A DNA stretch of 5,603 nucleotides from Pseudomonadota bacterium (GCA_021795795.1 JAJYPA010000535.1:1-5603), one strand, 5' to 3'. Positions 1 through 5,569 are shown, numbered from the stretch's first letter. Translations and numbers: made by a program. Notes: generated by a model from the sequence alone, not told the origin.

Positions 1-1
1 A

Positions 2-232
2 CGAAAGACCGACCGCAACGCAGCCCAGGAGCAAACTCGGGCACCTCGTAATCGGGCCGCAGAAGGCCGCTACGAGACTGCCTATACCAAGGCAGGGGTA
101 AGGGTGGCCAACCAGGAGAAACGCGCTCAGGCGCAAGCCATGCGCGCCCAGGGCCTATCAACGCGAGACATCGCCGTCGCTTGTGGCGTCGGCAAGAGCA
201 CGGTCGATAGGTGGTGCAAAAGTGTCCCGTAA
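2..232 (+). CDS. Probable plasmid replication initiator, C-terminal fragment with helix-turn-helix
   Basis: Open reading frame entering from the left edge, 76 codons ending at TAA 230-232; the N-terminus is outside the window. The visible part is a charged, helical stretch rich in Arg, Ala, Glu and Gln, followed by a clear helix-turn-helix at the extreme C-terminus (STRDIAVACGVGKSTVDRW, about residues 52-70). Replicase/primase-type Rep proteins of small proteobacterial plasmids often end in a basic linker plus an HTH of this form, and the rest of the window looks plasmid-like (Xer site, DnaA-like box). Serine resolvases also end in such an HTH, but the residues before it do not resemble the resolvase linker. 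That this is coding is fairly sure; the Rep assignment is an inference from a fragment without the catalytic domain. Confidence 0.55.
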   Translation, partial: RKTDRNAAQEQTRAPRNRAAEGRYETAYTKAGVRVANQEKRAQAQAMRAQGLSTRDIAVACGVGKSTVDRWCKSVP

Positions 233-272
233 TCGCCCCAGCCTTGTATATCCCCCCGGAGGGTATGGTGTA

Positions 273-290
273 GCCTGCCCGCCGCCAGGC
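273..290 (+). other. Short GC-rich stem-loop after the rep stop
   Basis: GCCTG (273-277) and CAGGC (286-290) can pair around an 8-nt loop, 40 nt after the stop of the upstream gene. No T-tract follows, so it is not a convincing intrinsic terminator. It may only shape the leader of the following small reading frames. Confidence 0.3.
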
Positions 291-314
291 AATGTCAAAC
301 AGAAAAAGGAGATC

Positions 315-410
315 ATGCTGGCCCGCTCACGGGGCAGCTCCGCAGCCGCGCTCACGCGGCAAGGCCTGCCCGACCCTAAGACGGGCTTTCGCACAGGAGA
401 CGACCGTTGA
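315..410 (+). CDS. Possible 31-aa leader peptide coupled to the next gene
   Basis: A 31-codon frame beginning at ATG 315. It is preceded by AGGAG (307-311), a strong ribosome-binding sequence but only 3 nt from the ATG. It ends in TGA at 408-410, so the stop overlaps the TTG start of the next gene as TTGA, a classic arrangement for translational coupling. The product is Arg/Ser/Gly-rich without a recognisable domain. Two GC-rich stem-loops fall inside it: GCCGCG/CGCGGC at 345-360 and GCCCG/CGGGC at 368-386. They lie just before the ribosome-binding site of the next gene, so ribosome passage could open that site. The frame is also open upstream to a GTG at 183, but that extension overlaps the rep gene and lacks a binding site. 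Real coding is uncertain. Confidence 0.35.
   Translation: MLARSRGSSAAALTRQGLPDPKTGFRTGDDR
345..386 (+). promoter_or_regulatory. Tandem stem-loops before the 407 gene
   Basis: GCCGCG (345-350) pairs with CGCGGC (355-360) around a 4-nt loop, and GCCCG (368-372) pairs with CGGGC (382-386) around a 9-nt loop. The second hairpin ends 8 nt before the ribosome-binding sequence AGGAGA (395-400). Their position inside the short upstream frame suggests control of translation, or possibly a weak pause or attenuation site (only TTT follows). This is inference from position. Confidence 0.3.
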
Positions 411-700
411 AAAAACCATCCCTGCAACAGCGTGTTTATGCGGCGATTAAGTCCGACCAGTTGGTCAGGACCACCGGCACCCCGGCCGAACAGATGACCG
501 ACTTCGAGCTGACCCGATTCCTGATAGAGCGCACCCCGGAACCGGATATCGAGTACTACCTGGCGGCGGCCTATCACGGCGCGCGCGTGGAAGTCTCCGG
601 GACGCCCGCCGTTCGGGTAGCTGGCGAAGGCCTGGATGGCGCCCCGATGGATGTGACTATTTACGACGGACGGCCCAATGGAACCCGAACTGACCAATGA
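407..700 (+). CDS. Small protein of unknown function in the rep operon (TTG start)
   Basis: A 97-aa frame. The start is TTG at 407, chosen because AGGAGA (395-400) lies at ideal spacing and the TTG overlaps the preceding stop; the first in-frame ATG (494) would lose 29 residues and has no such signal. The product is soluble and slightly acidic, with a predicted helical N-terminal half (QQRVYAAIKSDQLV, then TDFELTRFLIERTPEPDIEYYL) and a more strand-like C-terminal half. No signal peptide, membrane segment or catalytic motif is visible. I do not recognise the family. It overlaps the next gene by 23 bp, and its high third-position GC matches the rep fragment, so it probably belongs to the plasmid backbone. 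Confidence 0.7.
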   Translation: MKKPSLQQRVYAAIKSDQLVRTTGTPAEQMTDFELTRFLIERTPEPDIEYYLAAAYHGARVEVSGTPAVRVAGEGLDGAPMDVTIYDGRPNGTRTDQ

Positions 701-932
701 CCGCGCCCGGCGCGAATGGCAATGGCTGTGCCGGGAGGTCGGCGAGACGGTGGCGCGGGCCACGATAGCCGCCCTGCCCGGCCATCGCCGACCGTATCCG
801 CTGAATATCGCCCGTGCGCTGGACGTGGAACTGCCGCCGGAGGAAAAGTTGCCGCCGCTGTTCGTGCCCGCCGATGAATCAGTGATGGATGCGGCCCTGG
901 CGCAGGCGCGCCAGGCGTTGCGCGGCCGCTAG
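678..932 (+). CDS. Small protein of unknown function, last gene of the rep cluster
   Basis: An 84-aa frame from ATG 678 to TAG 930-932, starting inside the end of the preceding gene (23-bp overlap, different frame). Only a weak purine stretch (GACGGA, 664-669) precedes the ATG, so translational coupling is likely. The product is predicted helical at both ends (RARREWQWLCREVGETVARATIAAL and VMDAALAQARQALRG) with a proline-rich middle (LPPEEKLPPLFVP). The middle and C-terminus suggest a small DNA- or protein-binding partner, but no known domain is recognised. GC-rich codon use matches the two upstream genes. It is the last gene on this strand before the R-M module. Confidence 0.65.
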   Translation: MEPELTNDRARREWQWLCREVGETVARATIAALPGHRRPYPLNIARALDVELPPEEKLPPLFVPADESVMDAALAQARQALRGR

Positions 933-1204
933 GCTTTGGGGGTCGATAAGGGGTCCCCTCATAATGGGTGTTTTTGCCCAAACCGACAAATCGGGCTATT
1001 CCAGAATCCGGGTCAACTCTCCAAGTAGCCGACCCAGGCAAAGCGTCTCGGTGAATCTTGAAACCCGCTTTGCACGGTCTGAATCGAGAAACCAGTTTCA
1101 TGAGTAGGTTTCGAGAACGCCAAGGGACTGATTCATCGTGTCACAGTGACGGGCGTGGGGAGACTCTCAAAAACGGTCTGTTTGAAGAAGAAAGCGAATC
1201 CCCG
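933..1204. other. Intergenic junction between plasmid backbone and R-M module
   Basis: No credible gene in these 272 bp. Three short dyads are present: AGGGGTCCCCT (949-959), GAAACC/GGTTTC (1088-1093 with 1107-1112), and GTCACAGTGAC (1140-1150). None is followed by a T-run in either direction, so no intrinsic terminator can be assigned to the 678-932 gene or to the endonuclease gene ending at 1205. The switch from GC-rich backbone to AT-richer R-M sequence lies in this stretch, roughly after 1080. I found no obvious target-site duplication shared with the other end of the module. Confidence 0.5.
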
Positions 1205-1846
1205 TTAGAGCACTTTCACGCATCTACCTGAAAGCCGAGCTTGCGGGTTGAACTGTAATAGTTTGTATTTCTCACCCTCCGCTCGCTCAGCACTGAAGTA
1301 AAGCGGATAAGAGAGATTGCCACAGGTGTTGCGAATAATGTCAGTGTCTTTCCCGCGTGGGGGATGAAGCTGAAAATTTGTGCTGGTAATTTCGCCAATG
1401 CTGCGTTTGTCATACCATGACGAGCACATTTCACGGAAGACTTCATCTTGTTGAGTACGTACAACCCATATTCGGCAGCGTGCGGTATTACGCACCGTCT
1501 CATCCCACAACACCAAATAGAGGTGCGGCATGCCATCAAGGCTATCAATTTTGTCGGAAGTAGATGCTTTGGTTCCAGCCTTGATAACTCCGTTGAATCG
1601 TGGGGTATCAATTGCTTTCCAGGTATTAGCCCCTTTTACGTCAGAGCCATCGTCCAAGTCGGCTCCTTTTTGCCGTTCAAGACCCTTCACTCCGCACAGG
1701 GTGCTTACGATTATCTGTGACCAACCACGAGTATCCATTGGCACTGGATGACCGGTTTCAGTGGCATAAGGTTCTACGGCATAGAAAGATTCAAAGTGAA
1801 GGTCGAGTAAAGCAAGCGTTTTGTCAGTTGTCTTGTTTGTCATCAT
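1205..1846 (-). CDS. Type II restriction endonuclease, MamI-like (predicted GATNNNNATC)
   Basis: A 213-aa frame from ATG 1846 (or the adjacent ATG 1843) to TAA 1205-1207. The frame is open further upstream to 1975, but that part is the regulator gene read in another frame. The central segment is the hallmark: ERQKGADLDDGSDVKGANTW (residues 57-76), then IDTPRFNGVIKAG. GAD (D63) followed by DVK (D69, K71) fits a PD-(D/E)XK-type metal-binding and catalytic centre. I recognise the overall pattern as MamI-like; this is from memory of the family and was not searched. The predicted role is cleavage of unmodified DNA at GATNNNNATC in the cytoplasm, supported by two such sites in the module's own control region. 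The start overlaps the regulator gene by 23 bp with no good ribosome-binding site, suggesting coupled, delayed expression. No frameshift is seen. Confidence 0.65.
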   Translation of the reverse strand: MMTNKTTDKTLALLDLHFESFYAVEPYATETGHPVPMDTRGWSQIIVSTLCGVKGLERQKGADLDDGSDVKGANTWKAIDTPRFNGVIKAGTKASTSDKIDSLDGMPHLYLVLWDETVRNTARCRIWVVRTQQDEVFREMCSSWYDKRSIGEITSTNFQLHPPRGKDTDIIRNTCGNLSYPLYFSAERAEGEKYKLLQFNPQARLSGRCVKVL

Positions 1847-2060
1847 GTTCGCACTGGCTGATAAGGTCGGAAAGTTTTTCACTAAGAGCCAACGCCAACT
1901 TCTCCATAGTCTCGATTGATGGCACGGCGACGCCGCGCTCAATCTCCCCGAGATAGCTGCGGTTAAGGTTGGCAAGCTCAGCCAGCGCCTCCTGCGACAG
2001 TCCGCGAGACTCGCGGTTGGCTCGGATAACCAGACCGAATTTGATGGCTATAGCAATCAT
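1824..2060 (-). CDS. XRE-family (Cro/CI) HTH regulator, probable controller protein of the R-M system
   Basis: A 78-aa protein, almost entirely one lambda-repressor-like DNA-binding domain: helix 1 around IKFGLVIRANRESRG (residues 6-20), the helix-turn-helix from LSQEALAELA to SYLGEIERG (21-43), then the usual VPSIETMEKLALAL helices (46-59) and a short charged tail. Size and fold match R-M controller (C) proteins, which bind dyads upstream of their own operon to time endonuclease expression after methylation. It is the first gene of the leftward unit, overlapping the endonuclease gene, and is divergent from the methyltransferase. Two matching dyads (2066-2079 and 2115-2128) are candidate operators. 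ATG 2060 has only a poor ribosome-binding sequence, as is common for leaderless C genes. The HTH call is firm; the controller role is from context. Confidence 0.88.
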   Translation of the reverse strand: MIAIAIKFGLVIRANRESRGLSQEALAELANLNRSYLGEIERGVAVPSIETMEKLALALSEKLSDLISQCEHDDKQDN

Positions 2061-2065
2061 CTCGG

Positions 2066-2079
2066 TAGATTCTTATCAA
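2066..2079. promoter_or_regulatory. Dyad O1 containing GATNNNNATC, upstream of the regulator gene
   Basis: TAGAT, TCTT, ATCAA: a 5+4+5 dyad with one mismatch in the outer arm. Its core GATTCTTATC (2068-2077) is an exact GATNNNNATC. It lies 6 nt upstream of the regulator's ATG (2060), so bound protein or adenine methylation here would act on leftward transcription or translation start. Confidence 0.6.
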
Positions 2080-2085
2080 ACTCGC

Positions 2086-2115
2086 TTGACATCCACATGC
2101 CATAGCCAGCAGAAT
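2086..2115 (+). promoter_or_regulatory. Promoter of the methyltransferase gene
   Basis: Perfect -35 TTGACA (2086-2091), an 18-bp spacer and a -10-like CAGAAT (2110-2115, 4 of 6 matches to TATAAT). Transcription would start near 2122, inside dyad O2, giving a leader of about 20 nt with GGAAG (2132-2136) as ribosome-binding sequence 5 nt before ATG 2142. Confidence 0.6.
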
Positions 2116-2128
2116 AGATGCGAATCTA
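2115..2128. promoter_or_regulatory. Dyad O2 containing GATNNNNATC, over the methyltransferase transcription start
   Basis: TAGAT, GCGA, ATCTA: a perfect 5+4+5 dyad with core GATGCGAATC (2117-2126), again GATNNNNATC. It touches the predicted -10 and covers the predicted start of the methyltransferase transcript, so binding here should reduce methyltransferase expression. It repeats O1 49 bp away. Confidence 0.6.
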
Positions 2129-2141
2129 AACGGAAGCGCCC

Positions 2142-4223
2142 ATGAATGACCTTTCCCCCCCTGCAGACCCGCTGCACGACGGCTACACGAAAATTTATGA
2201 CGCACTCTCGGAGCTACGAGAGGGGTTCCACCGATCAGGCAGACTAGATGACTCCAACGCCAAACTCGACGAAGTATCGAAACTATTCGCAACGTACCTG
2301 GCGTTCAAAAATGGTCAAATTACTTTATTTCCAAGCGTGTCTTCAACTGCGCTTATACCCGAGTTGCAATCGGCATTTGCGGCCACTGTAGCGCTCCCTG
2401 AGTACCGCCTTGATTCAGGGGGTTCAATATTTGGAACCCAGCCGACGTTAGCGATACGAGATGGCGATGAATCGTTGGCAAAAGACTTAGTAAGACTTGT
2501 TCGTGATTGTATCGACTTAGCTTTTGATCTACGTGCTAAAGGACGACCGTTTGACATTCTCAATGAAGCATTCGGACATTTTGTGCGCGACAATTTTCGA
2601 AGCAACGTAGAAGATGCGCAATATATGACTCCACCTGAAGTGGTCGATTTTATGGCGGATATGGTGCTACACGATCTAGTTGTTGAGGACCCAGCAGCAC
2701 ACGACCAGAATAAACATTGGACCGTTCTTGATCCATCCTGTGGCGTGGGGTCTTTCCTTGCTGCAATCTATCACCGCGCACGTTATAGCGACTGGCTTAA
2801 TCCAAAACGTTTGCGCCTTGTCGGCCAAGATAAGGTAGAGCGAATGGTGCGCTTGTCAACCATTAACCTTAATTTGTTTGATGTGGAGGAGCATCGAATA
2901 ACAGTTGGAAACTCTTTGGAGCGAGGGTCGTCAATTGATAATCTAAACGGGTGTGTGGATATCATTCTTACCAATCCTCCATTTGGTGCCAGATTTGATC
3001 AAGATCATGTAGCTGCATCATGCGCTGATAACACCCCATTCTTTTCTTCACTACGTCGATCGACGGCCAGCATAGACTCCGAGTTGCTATTTCTAGATCG
3101 CAACTTAAGGCTCCTGCGAGATGGTGGGCGATTGCTTATTGTTGTCCCCGATGGCGTTGTGTCAGCGAAGGGAATTGCAGCATTGCTTCGGCAACACCTG
3201 GGCGGTGAGGCAACGCTTCGGGCTGTTGTTGAATTACCTGCCACCACATTTGCACAAGCTGGTACCAGAACGAAAACAGCCGTGCTTTATTTGCAGAAAG
3301 GTCGCGGCCAAAAGAAAACTTCTGTATTTATGGGCGTCTCTAAAGACTTAGGGTTTCAGGTGTCATCGCGTAAGGGTGTGCAGATTAAGATGCCACAAGG
3401 ACATAATGATCTACACGCCATTCTGGCTGCCTACAAAGTAGACAGCGTCATCCGTGAACATGCGGTCGTAAAAGTTTTGCGTGCAAATCCGTCGTGCGTA
3501 CTTGTCCCAGAGATGGATGTTCTGAAAGGAAGCTGGACACCAAATCATTACAGCGCATCGCGCTTTGAAAGCATTGAATCACTTAGCAATGGCGCTGATT
3601 TTGATTTGGTGCCATTGTGTGACTTGGTTGAATTTTGTTCCGATACTCGCAAAGCTGAAGCTTGGAACAAGGGATGTGGATTTATTTCTGTATTGCACAT
3701 ACTGGGTGAGGGCTTCGTTGATGTTGGGGGGGCATTGAGCTATGCACCAAAAACCCCTGGTGTTCCGACTTACCCGGGGGAGTTGCTACTATCTAGAATA
3801 AACCCGCGAATTCCTCGCGTGTGTGTAACCCCCGACCTTGGGGTTAAAACTTTATGCTCGTCAGAATTTGAAATCATGAAAACAAGAAATGGGGTCGATG
3901 TTTATTCACTGGCTTATTTATTACAAACCGGAACTGTACAAAACCAGATTCGGAGCCTGACCTCCGGAACATCTGCTTCCCACAACAGGATTCGTACTTC
4001 TGAGTTAAGCCAAGTGATGGTCCCAATTGCCAGGCCCGCAACAAAGAAGGCCAAGCTATTGGCAGACATATCAAAAAACTATCGTGAAGCGTTGATTGCC
4101 CTCGCGGTCAGCGCAGAAAAACTTGCAAGGATTCGCGAGAAAGATCATCAGCTATTTGACTGCCGGGTTAGCCCAGGGGATCGGAGAGCGCATGAATACT
4201 CCCAGAGCGACTTTCAACCGTAG
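2142..4223 (+). CDS. Type II gamma-class N6-adenine DNA methyltransferase with fused HsdS-like specificity domain
   Basis: A 693-aa protein. Residues about 1-150 form a helical HsdM-like N-terminal region, followed by QYMTPPEVV (160-168), SAM-binding motif I DPSCGVGSF (197-205), and catalytic motif IV NPPFG (278-282). The order I then IV marks the N6-adenine gamma class. From about 466 (TPNHYSASRF) to about 655 the sequence turns HsdS-like: LLLSRIN, SSEF (573-576) and GTSASHNRI (609-617) are typical of Type I specificity half-subunits. So it is an M-S fusion with one target-recognition domain, suited to methylating a two-part palindrome such as GATNNNNATC as a dimer. The start at ATG 2142 has GGAAG 5 nt upstream. 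It protects host DNA from the adjacent endonuclease. The last 18 or so residues overlap the convergent gene on the other strand and look unlike a conserved C-terminus. Confidence 0.93.
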   Translation: MNDLSPPADPLHDGYTKIYDALSELREGFHRSGRLDDSNAKLDEVSKLFATYLAFKNGQITLFPSVSSTALIPELQSAFAATVALPEYRLDSGGSIFGTQPTLAIRDGDESLAKDLVRLVRDCIDLAFDLRAKGRPFDILNEAFGHFVRDNFRSNVEDAQYMTPPEVVDFMADMVLHDLVVEDPAAHDQNKHWTVLDPSCGVGSFLAAIYHRARYSDWLNPKRLRLVGQDKVERMVRLSTINLNLFDVEEHRITVGNSLERGSSIDNLNGCVDIILTNPPFGARFDQDHVAASCADNTPFFSSLRRSTASIDSELLFLDRNLRLLRDGGRLLIVVPDGVVSAKGIAALLRQHLGGEATLRAVVELPATTFAQAGTRTKTAVLYLQKGRGQKKTSVFMGVSKDLGFQVSSRKGVQIKMPQGHNDLHAILAAYKVDSVIREHAVVKVLRANPSCVLVPEMDVLKGSWTPNHYSASRFESIESLSNGADFDLVPLCDLVEFCSDTRKAEAWNKGCGFISVLHILGEGFVDVGGALSYAPKTPGVPTYPGELLLSRINPRIPRVCVTPDLGVKTLCSSEFEIMKTRNGVDVYSLAYLLQTGTVQNQIRSLTSGTSASHNRIRTSELSQVMVPIARPATKKAKLLADISKNYREALIALAVSAEKLARIREKDHQLFDCRVSPGDRRAHEYSQSDFQP

Positions 4224-4797
4224 CGACATAGCGCCGCTGCACAGGCGACCAACTGAAAAAGACAGCCTTTTCGCGAGCAATGGTTGCACCGAAGACACCG
4301 GAAGGCATCTCAAGATCAATGCGCCACAATGATTCCAACGGCTCGCGGCCAATGATCTTCGCTACGAGTTCAAGCGTATAGGTGCCACCGGAAAACAAGA
4401 ACCGAGTTTCAGTGTCGAGCGGGTTGAAGTGGTGGTTCGTGACAACGCCGGTTTCAGGAACAAATAGACCGCTGCCGCGAACAAGCTCCTTATCACCGTG
4501 GCCCCAGAACGAAAACTCCGCGCAACGTGAGCCCTCGCGGACCCGAAGAAAGAGGCTCTCCACGACCTGCCCGCGTTTGGCCGTACTGACAAGGAGCACC
4601 CGCAAGAAAATCTTTGCCAGAGGCACTTTCGTTCCGACAAAGTCGTACCGGAAGGCGATGAATGAGGGATGCGTGCTACGGACGGTGCCTCGGCGCAAGA
4701 CGGTGAACCACAGCGTAAACAGCGAAACCGCCAGTGCGACTACCGAGACAACGGGTGAAATGTCGGCGAGGGCCATAGAGGCTAACATGGAGGTCAC
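4168..4797 (-). CDS. Membrane-anchored protein of unknown function
   Basis: A 209-aa frame from GTG 4797; in-frame ATGs at 4788 and 4776 are alternative starts, and no start has a strong ribosome-binding sequence (GGTG lies 5 nt before ATG 4788). Residues about 13-34 form one hydrophobic membrane segment (VVSVVALAVSLFTLWFTVL), followed at once by RRGTVR. By the positive-inside rule this puts the C-terminal 170 residues in the cytoplasm. That domain is rich in alternating hydrophobic residues with Gly, Phe and Trp (FSFWGHGDKEL, SGGTYTLELVAKI), suggesting a beta-sandwich. I do not recognise the family. It lies 21 nt after the nuclease-like gene on the same strand, so the two are probably one operon. 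Its 3' end overlaps the methyltransferase gene by 56 bp, convergently. Confidence 0.75.
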   Translation of the reverse strand: MTSMLASMALADISPVVSVVALAVSLFTLWFTVLRRGTVRSTHPSFIAFRYDFVGTKVPLAKIFLRVLLVSTAKRGQVVESLFLRVREGSRCAEFSFWGHGDKELVRGSGLFVPETGVVTNHHFNPLDTETRFLFSGGTYTLELVAKIIGREPLESLWRIDLEMPSGVFGATIAREKAVFFSWSPVQRRYVATVESRSGSIHALSDPLG

Positions 4798-4818
4798 CGG
4801 GCGCAGCGCATGGTTGCG

Positions 4819-5208
4819 TCATGGCTCAACAAACAGTGCATCAACGAGCCCCTGTGAGATAGAGAACTGTTCCATGTCAGCCTTACGGTTGACGCGGAGG
4901 CCGGCAACTTGGTCTTTTGGCACCAAGTACACCTTGGTCTGGTCTAGCAGTAGCTCAGTGTCGTATCCGTGCAGACTTACGAGTGCAAGCAGATGGTACT
5001 TCTCAGGAAGACCACGCGGAGTGGCAAACCGTGCGGTGCAGGTCTTGACCTGAATAGTTCTGATCGCATAGCCCTTGGGGGCGATCAGATCGTTGCCGCT
5101 GTCCTTTATTGGAGCAGCAGCTTGCACTCCATACTGAAGCAGGCGGGTCTGCACAAGCAGCTCTCGGATCGTGCCTTTAGCCATGCTCTTAGATATAGGA
5201 TTGGCCAC
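4819..5208 (-). CDS. Small stand-alone PD-(D/E)XK nuclease-like protein
   Basis: A 129-aa frame from GTG 5208; ATG 5184 (residue 9) is an alternative start with AAGAG just before it. The residues fit the PD-(D/E)XK core: K11-GTIRE16-LLVQTRLL (helix with the first acidic residue), D40 in SGNDLI (strand, metal ligand), and Q53-V-K55 in IRTIQVKT (the D/E replaced by Gln, as in several Hjc- and intron-endonuclease-like families). Such small proteins resemble Holliday-junction resolvase or group I intron-type endonucleases. No DNA-binding or other domain is fused, so a partner may supply specificity. It is the first gene of a probable operon with the membrane protein 21 nt downstream. The nuclease fold is likely; substrate and role are unknown. 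Confidence 0.75.
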   Translation of the reverse strand: MANPISKSMAKGTIRELLVQTRLLQYGVQAAAPIKDSGNDLIAPKGYAIRTIQVKTCTARFATPRGLPEKYHLLALVSLHGYDTELLLDQTKVYLVPKDQVAGLRVNRKADMEQFSISQGLVDALFVEP

Positions 5209-5227
5209 GGGTTGAGCCTAACAAGGA

Positions 5228-5242
5228 GTTATGCCGCATAAC
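5228..5242. repeat. Perfect palindrome upstream of the nuclease-like gene
   Basis: GTTATGC (5228-5234) and GCATAAC (5236-5242) are exact reverse complements around one base. It lies 20 bp upstream of the GTG start of the leftward operon, a good place for an operator; no regulator for it is visible in the window. Confidence 0.55.
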
Positions 5243-5265
5243 ATTGGATGATCTTCCTGGTGGTT

Positions 5266-5296
5266 CACGAGACAGTAGGTGCCGTTTTGTCTCGTG
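5266..5296. repeat. 9-bp inverted repeat (stem-loop)
   Basis: CACGAGACA (5266-5274) pairs perfectly with TGTCTCGTG (5288-5296) around 13 nt. No T-run follows on the plus strand and none of note on the minus strand, so it is not a typical terminator. Confidence 0.6.
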
Positions 5297-5311
5297 GCCG
5301 TGGTCCACGGC
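5297..5311. repeat. Perfect GC-rich palindrome
   Basis: GCCGTGG (5297-5303) and CCACGGC (5305-5311) around one base, directly abutting the preceding inverted repeat. It suggests a protein-binding site rather than a hairpin because the loop would be too small. Confidence 0.55.
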
Positions 5312-5360
5312 TGGACGAATAGCCTGTTTTGTTGGGTTCATGGCCTGCCGGTTGAGGGCT

Positions 5361-5375
5361 GTTTTGAGACAAAAC
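5361..5375. repeat. AT-rich palindrome sharing an 11-bp inverted repeat with 5283-5293
   Basis: GTTTTG (5361-5366) and CAAAAC (5370-5375) around AGA. GAGACAAAACG (5366-5376) is also the exact reverse complement of CGTTTTGTCTC (5283-5293), so the same half-site occurs twice in opposite orientation within 94 bp. Confidence 0.55.
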
Positions 5376-5560
5376 GATCATCCCATGAAAATCCCGTTGC
5401 ATTACTATCGTTAGATGATGGCGTTGGTGAGCAGTATGGCGGCGGATCGCTGAAGGGGCAAGTGTCGAGGCCTGTGCTCTGCCGCTTTTTTCGGCCTGGG
5501 CGCTTTCCCGTTCCCGGTCAGGGCGTTGTCGGCGTTGCCCACAGGATGCCCCACGGATTT

Positions 5561-5569
5561 TGTGGATAG
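5561..5569 (-). other. DnaA-box-like 9-mer
   Basis: The minus strand reads CTATCCACA, 8 of 9 matches to the DnaA box TTATCCACA. It sits 4 bp before the Xer-like site. Single boxes occur by chance, and no iterons or AT-rich opening region are visible, so an origin cannot be claimed. Confidence 0.35.

Noticed and set aside
941..975. GGGGTC-type ends resembling Tn3-family terminal inverted repeats
   Set aside because: The 38-bp pattern ending near TAAG is absent, no matching opposite end was found and there is no transposase.
158..1101. Long minus-strand frames over the small backbone genes (158-763, 661-1101)
   Set aside because: They lie antisense to better-supported GC-rich genes and have shadow-like Arg/Pro/Ser composition without domains.
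1847..1975. N-terminal extension of the endonuclease frame up to 1975
   Set aside because: It is the regulator gene read in another frame, with a Ser/Trp/Arg-rich composition unlike a real domain; ATG 1846 is the sensible start.
5222..5250. Second Xer/dif-like site at the GTTATGC/GCATAAC palindrome
   Set aside because: One arm matches dif at only about half of positions and the other arm hardly at all.
5545..5560. CATCCTG on the minus strand as an RP4-type nic site
   Set aside because: Only a few bases match the nic core, and no relaxase gene or proper inverted repeat is present in the window.
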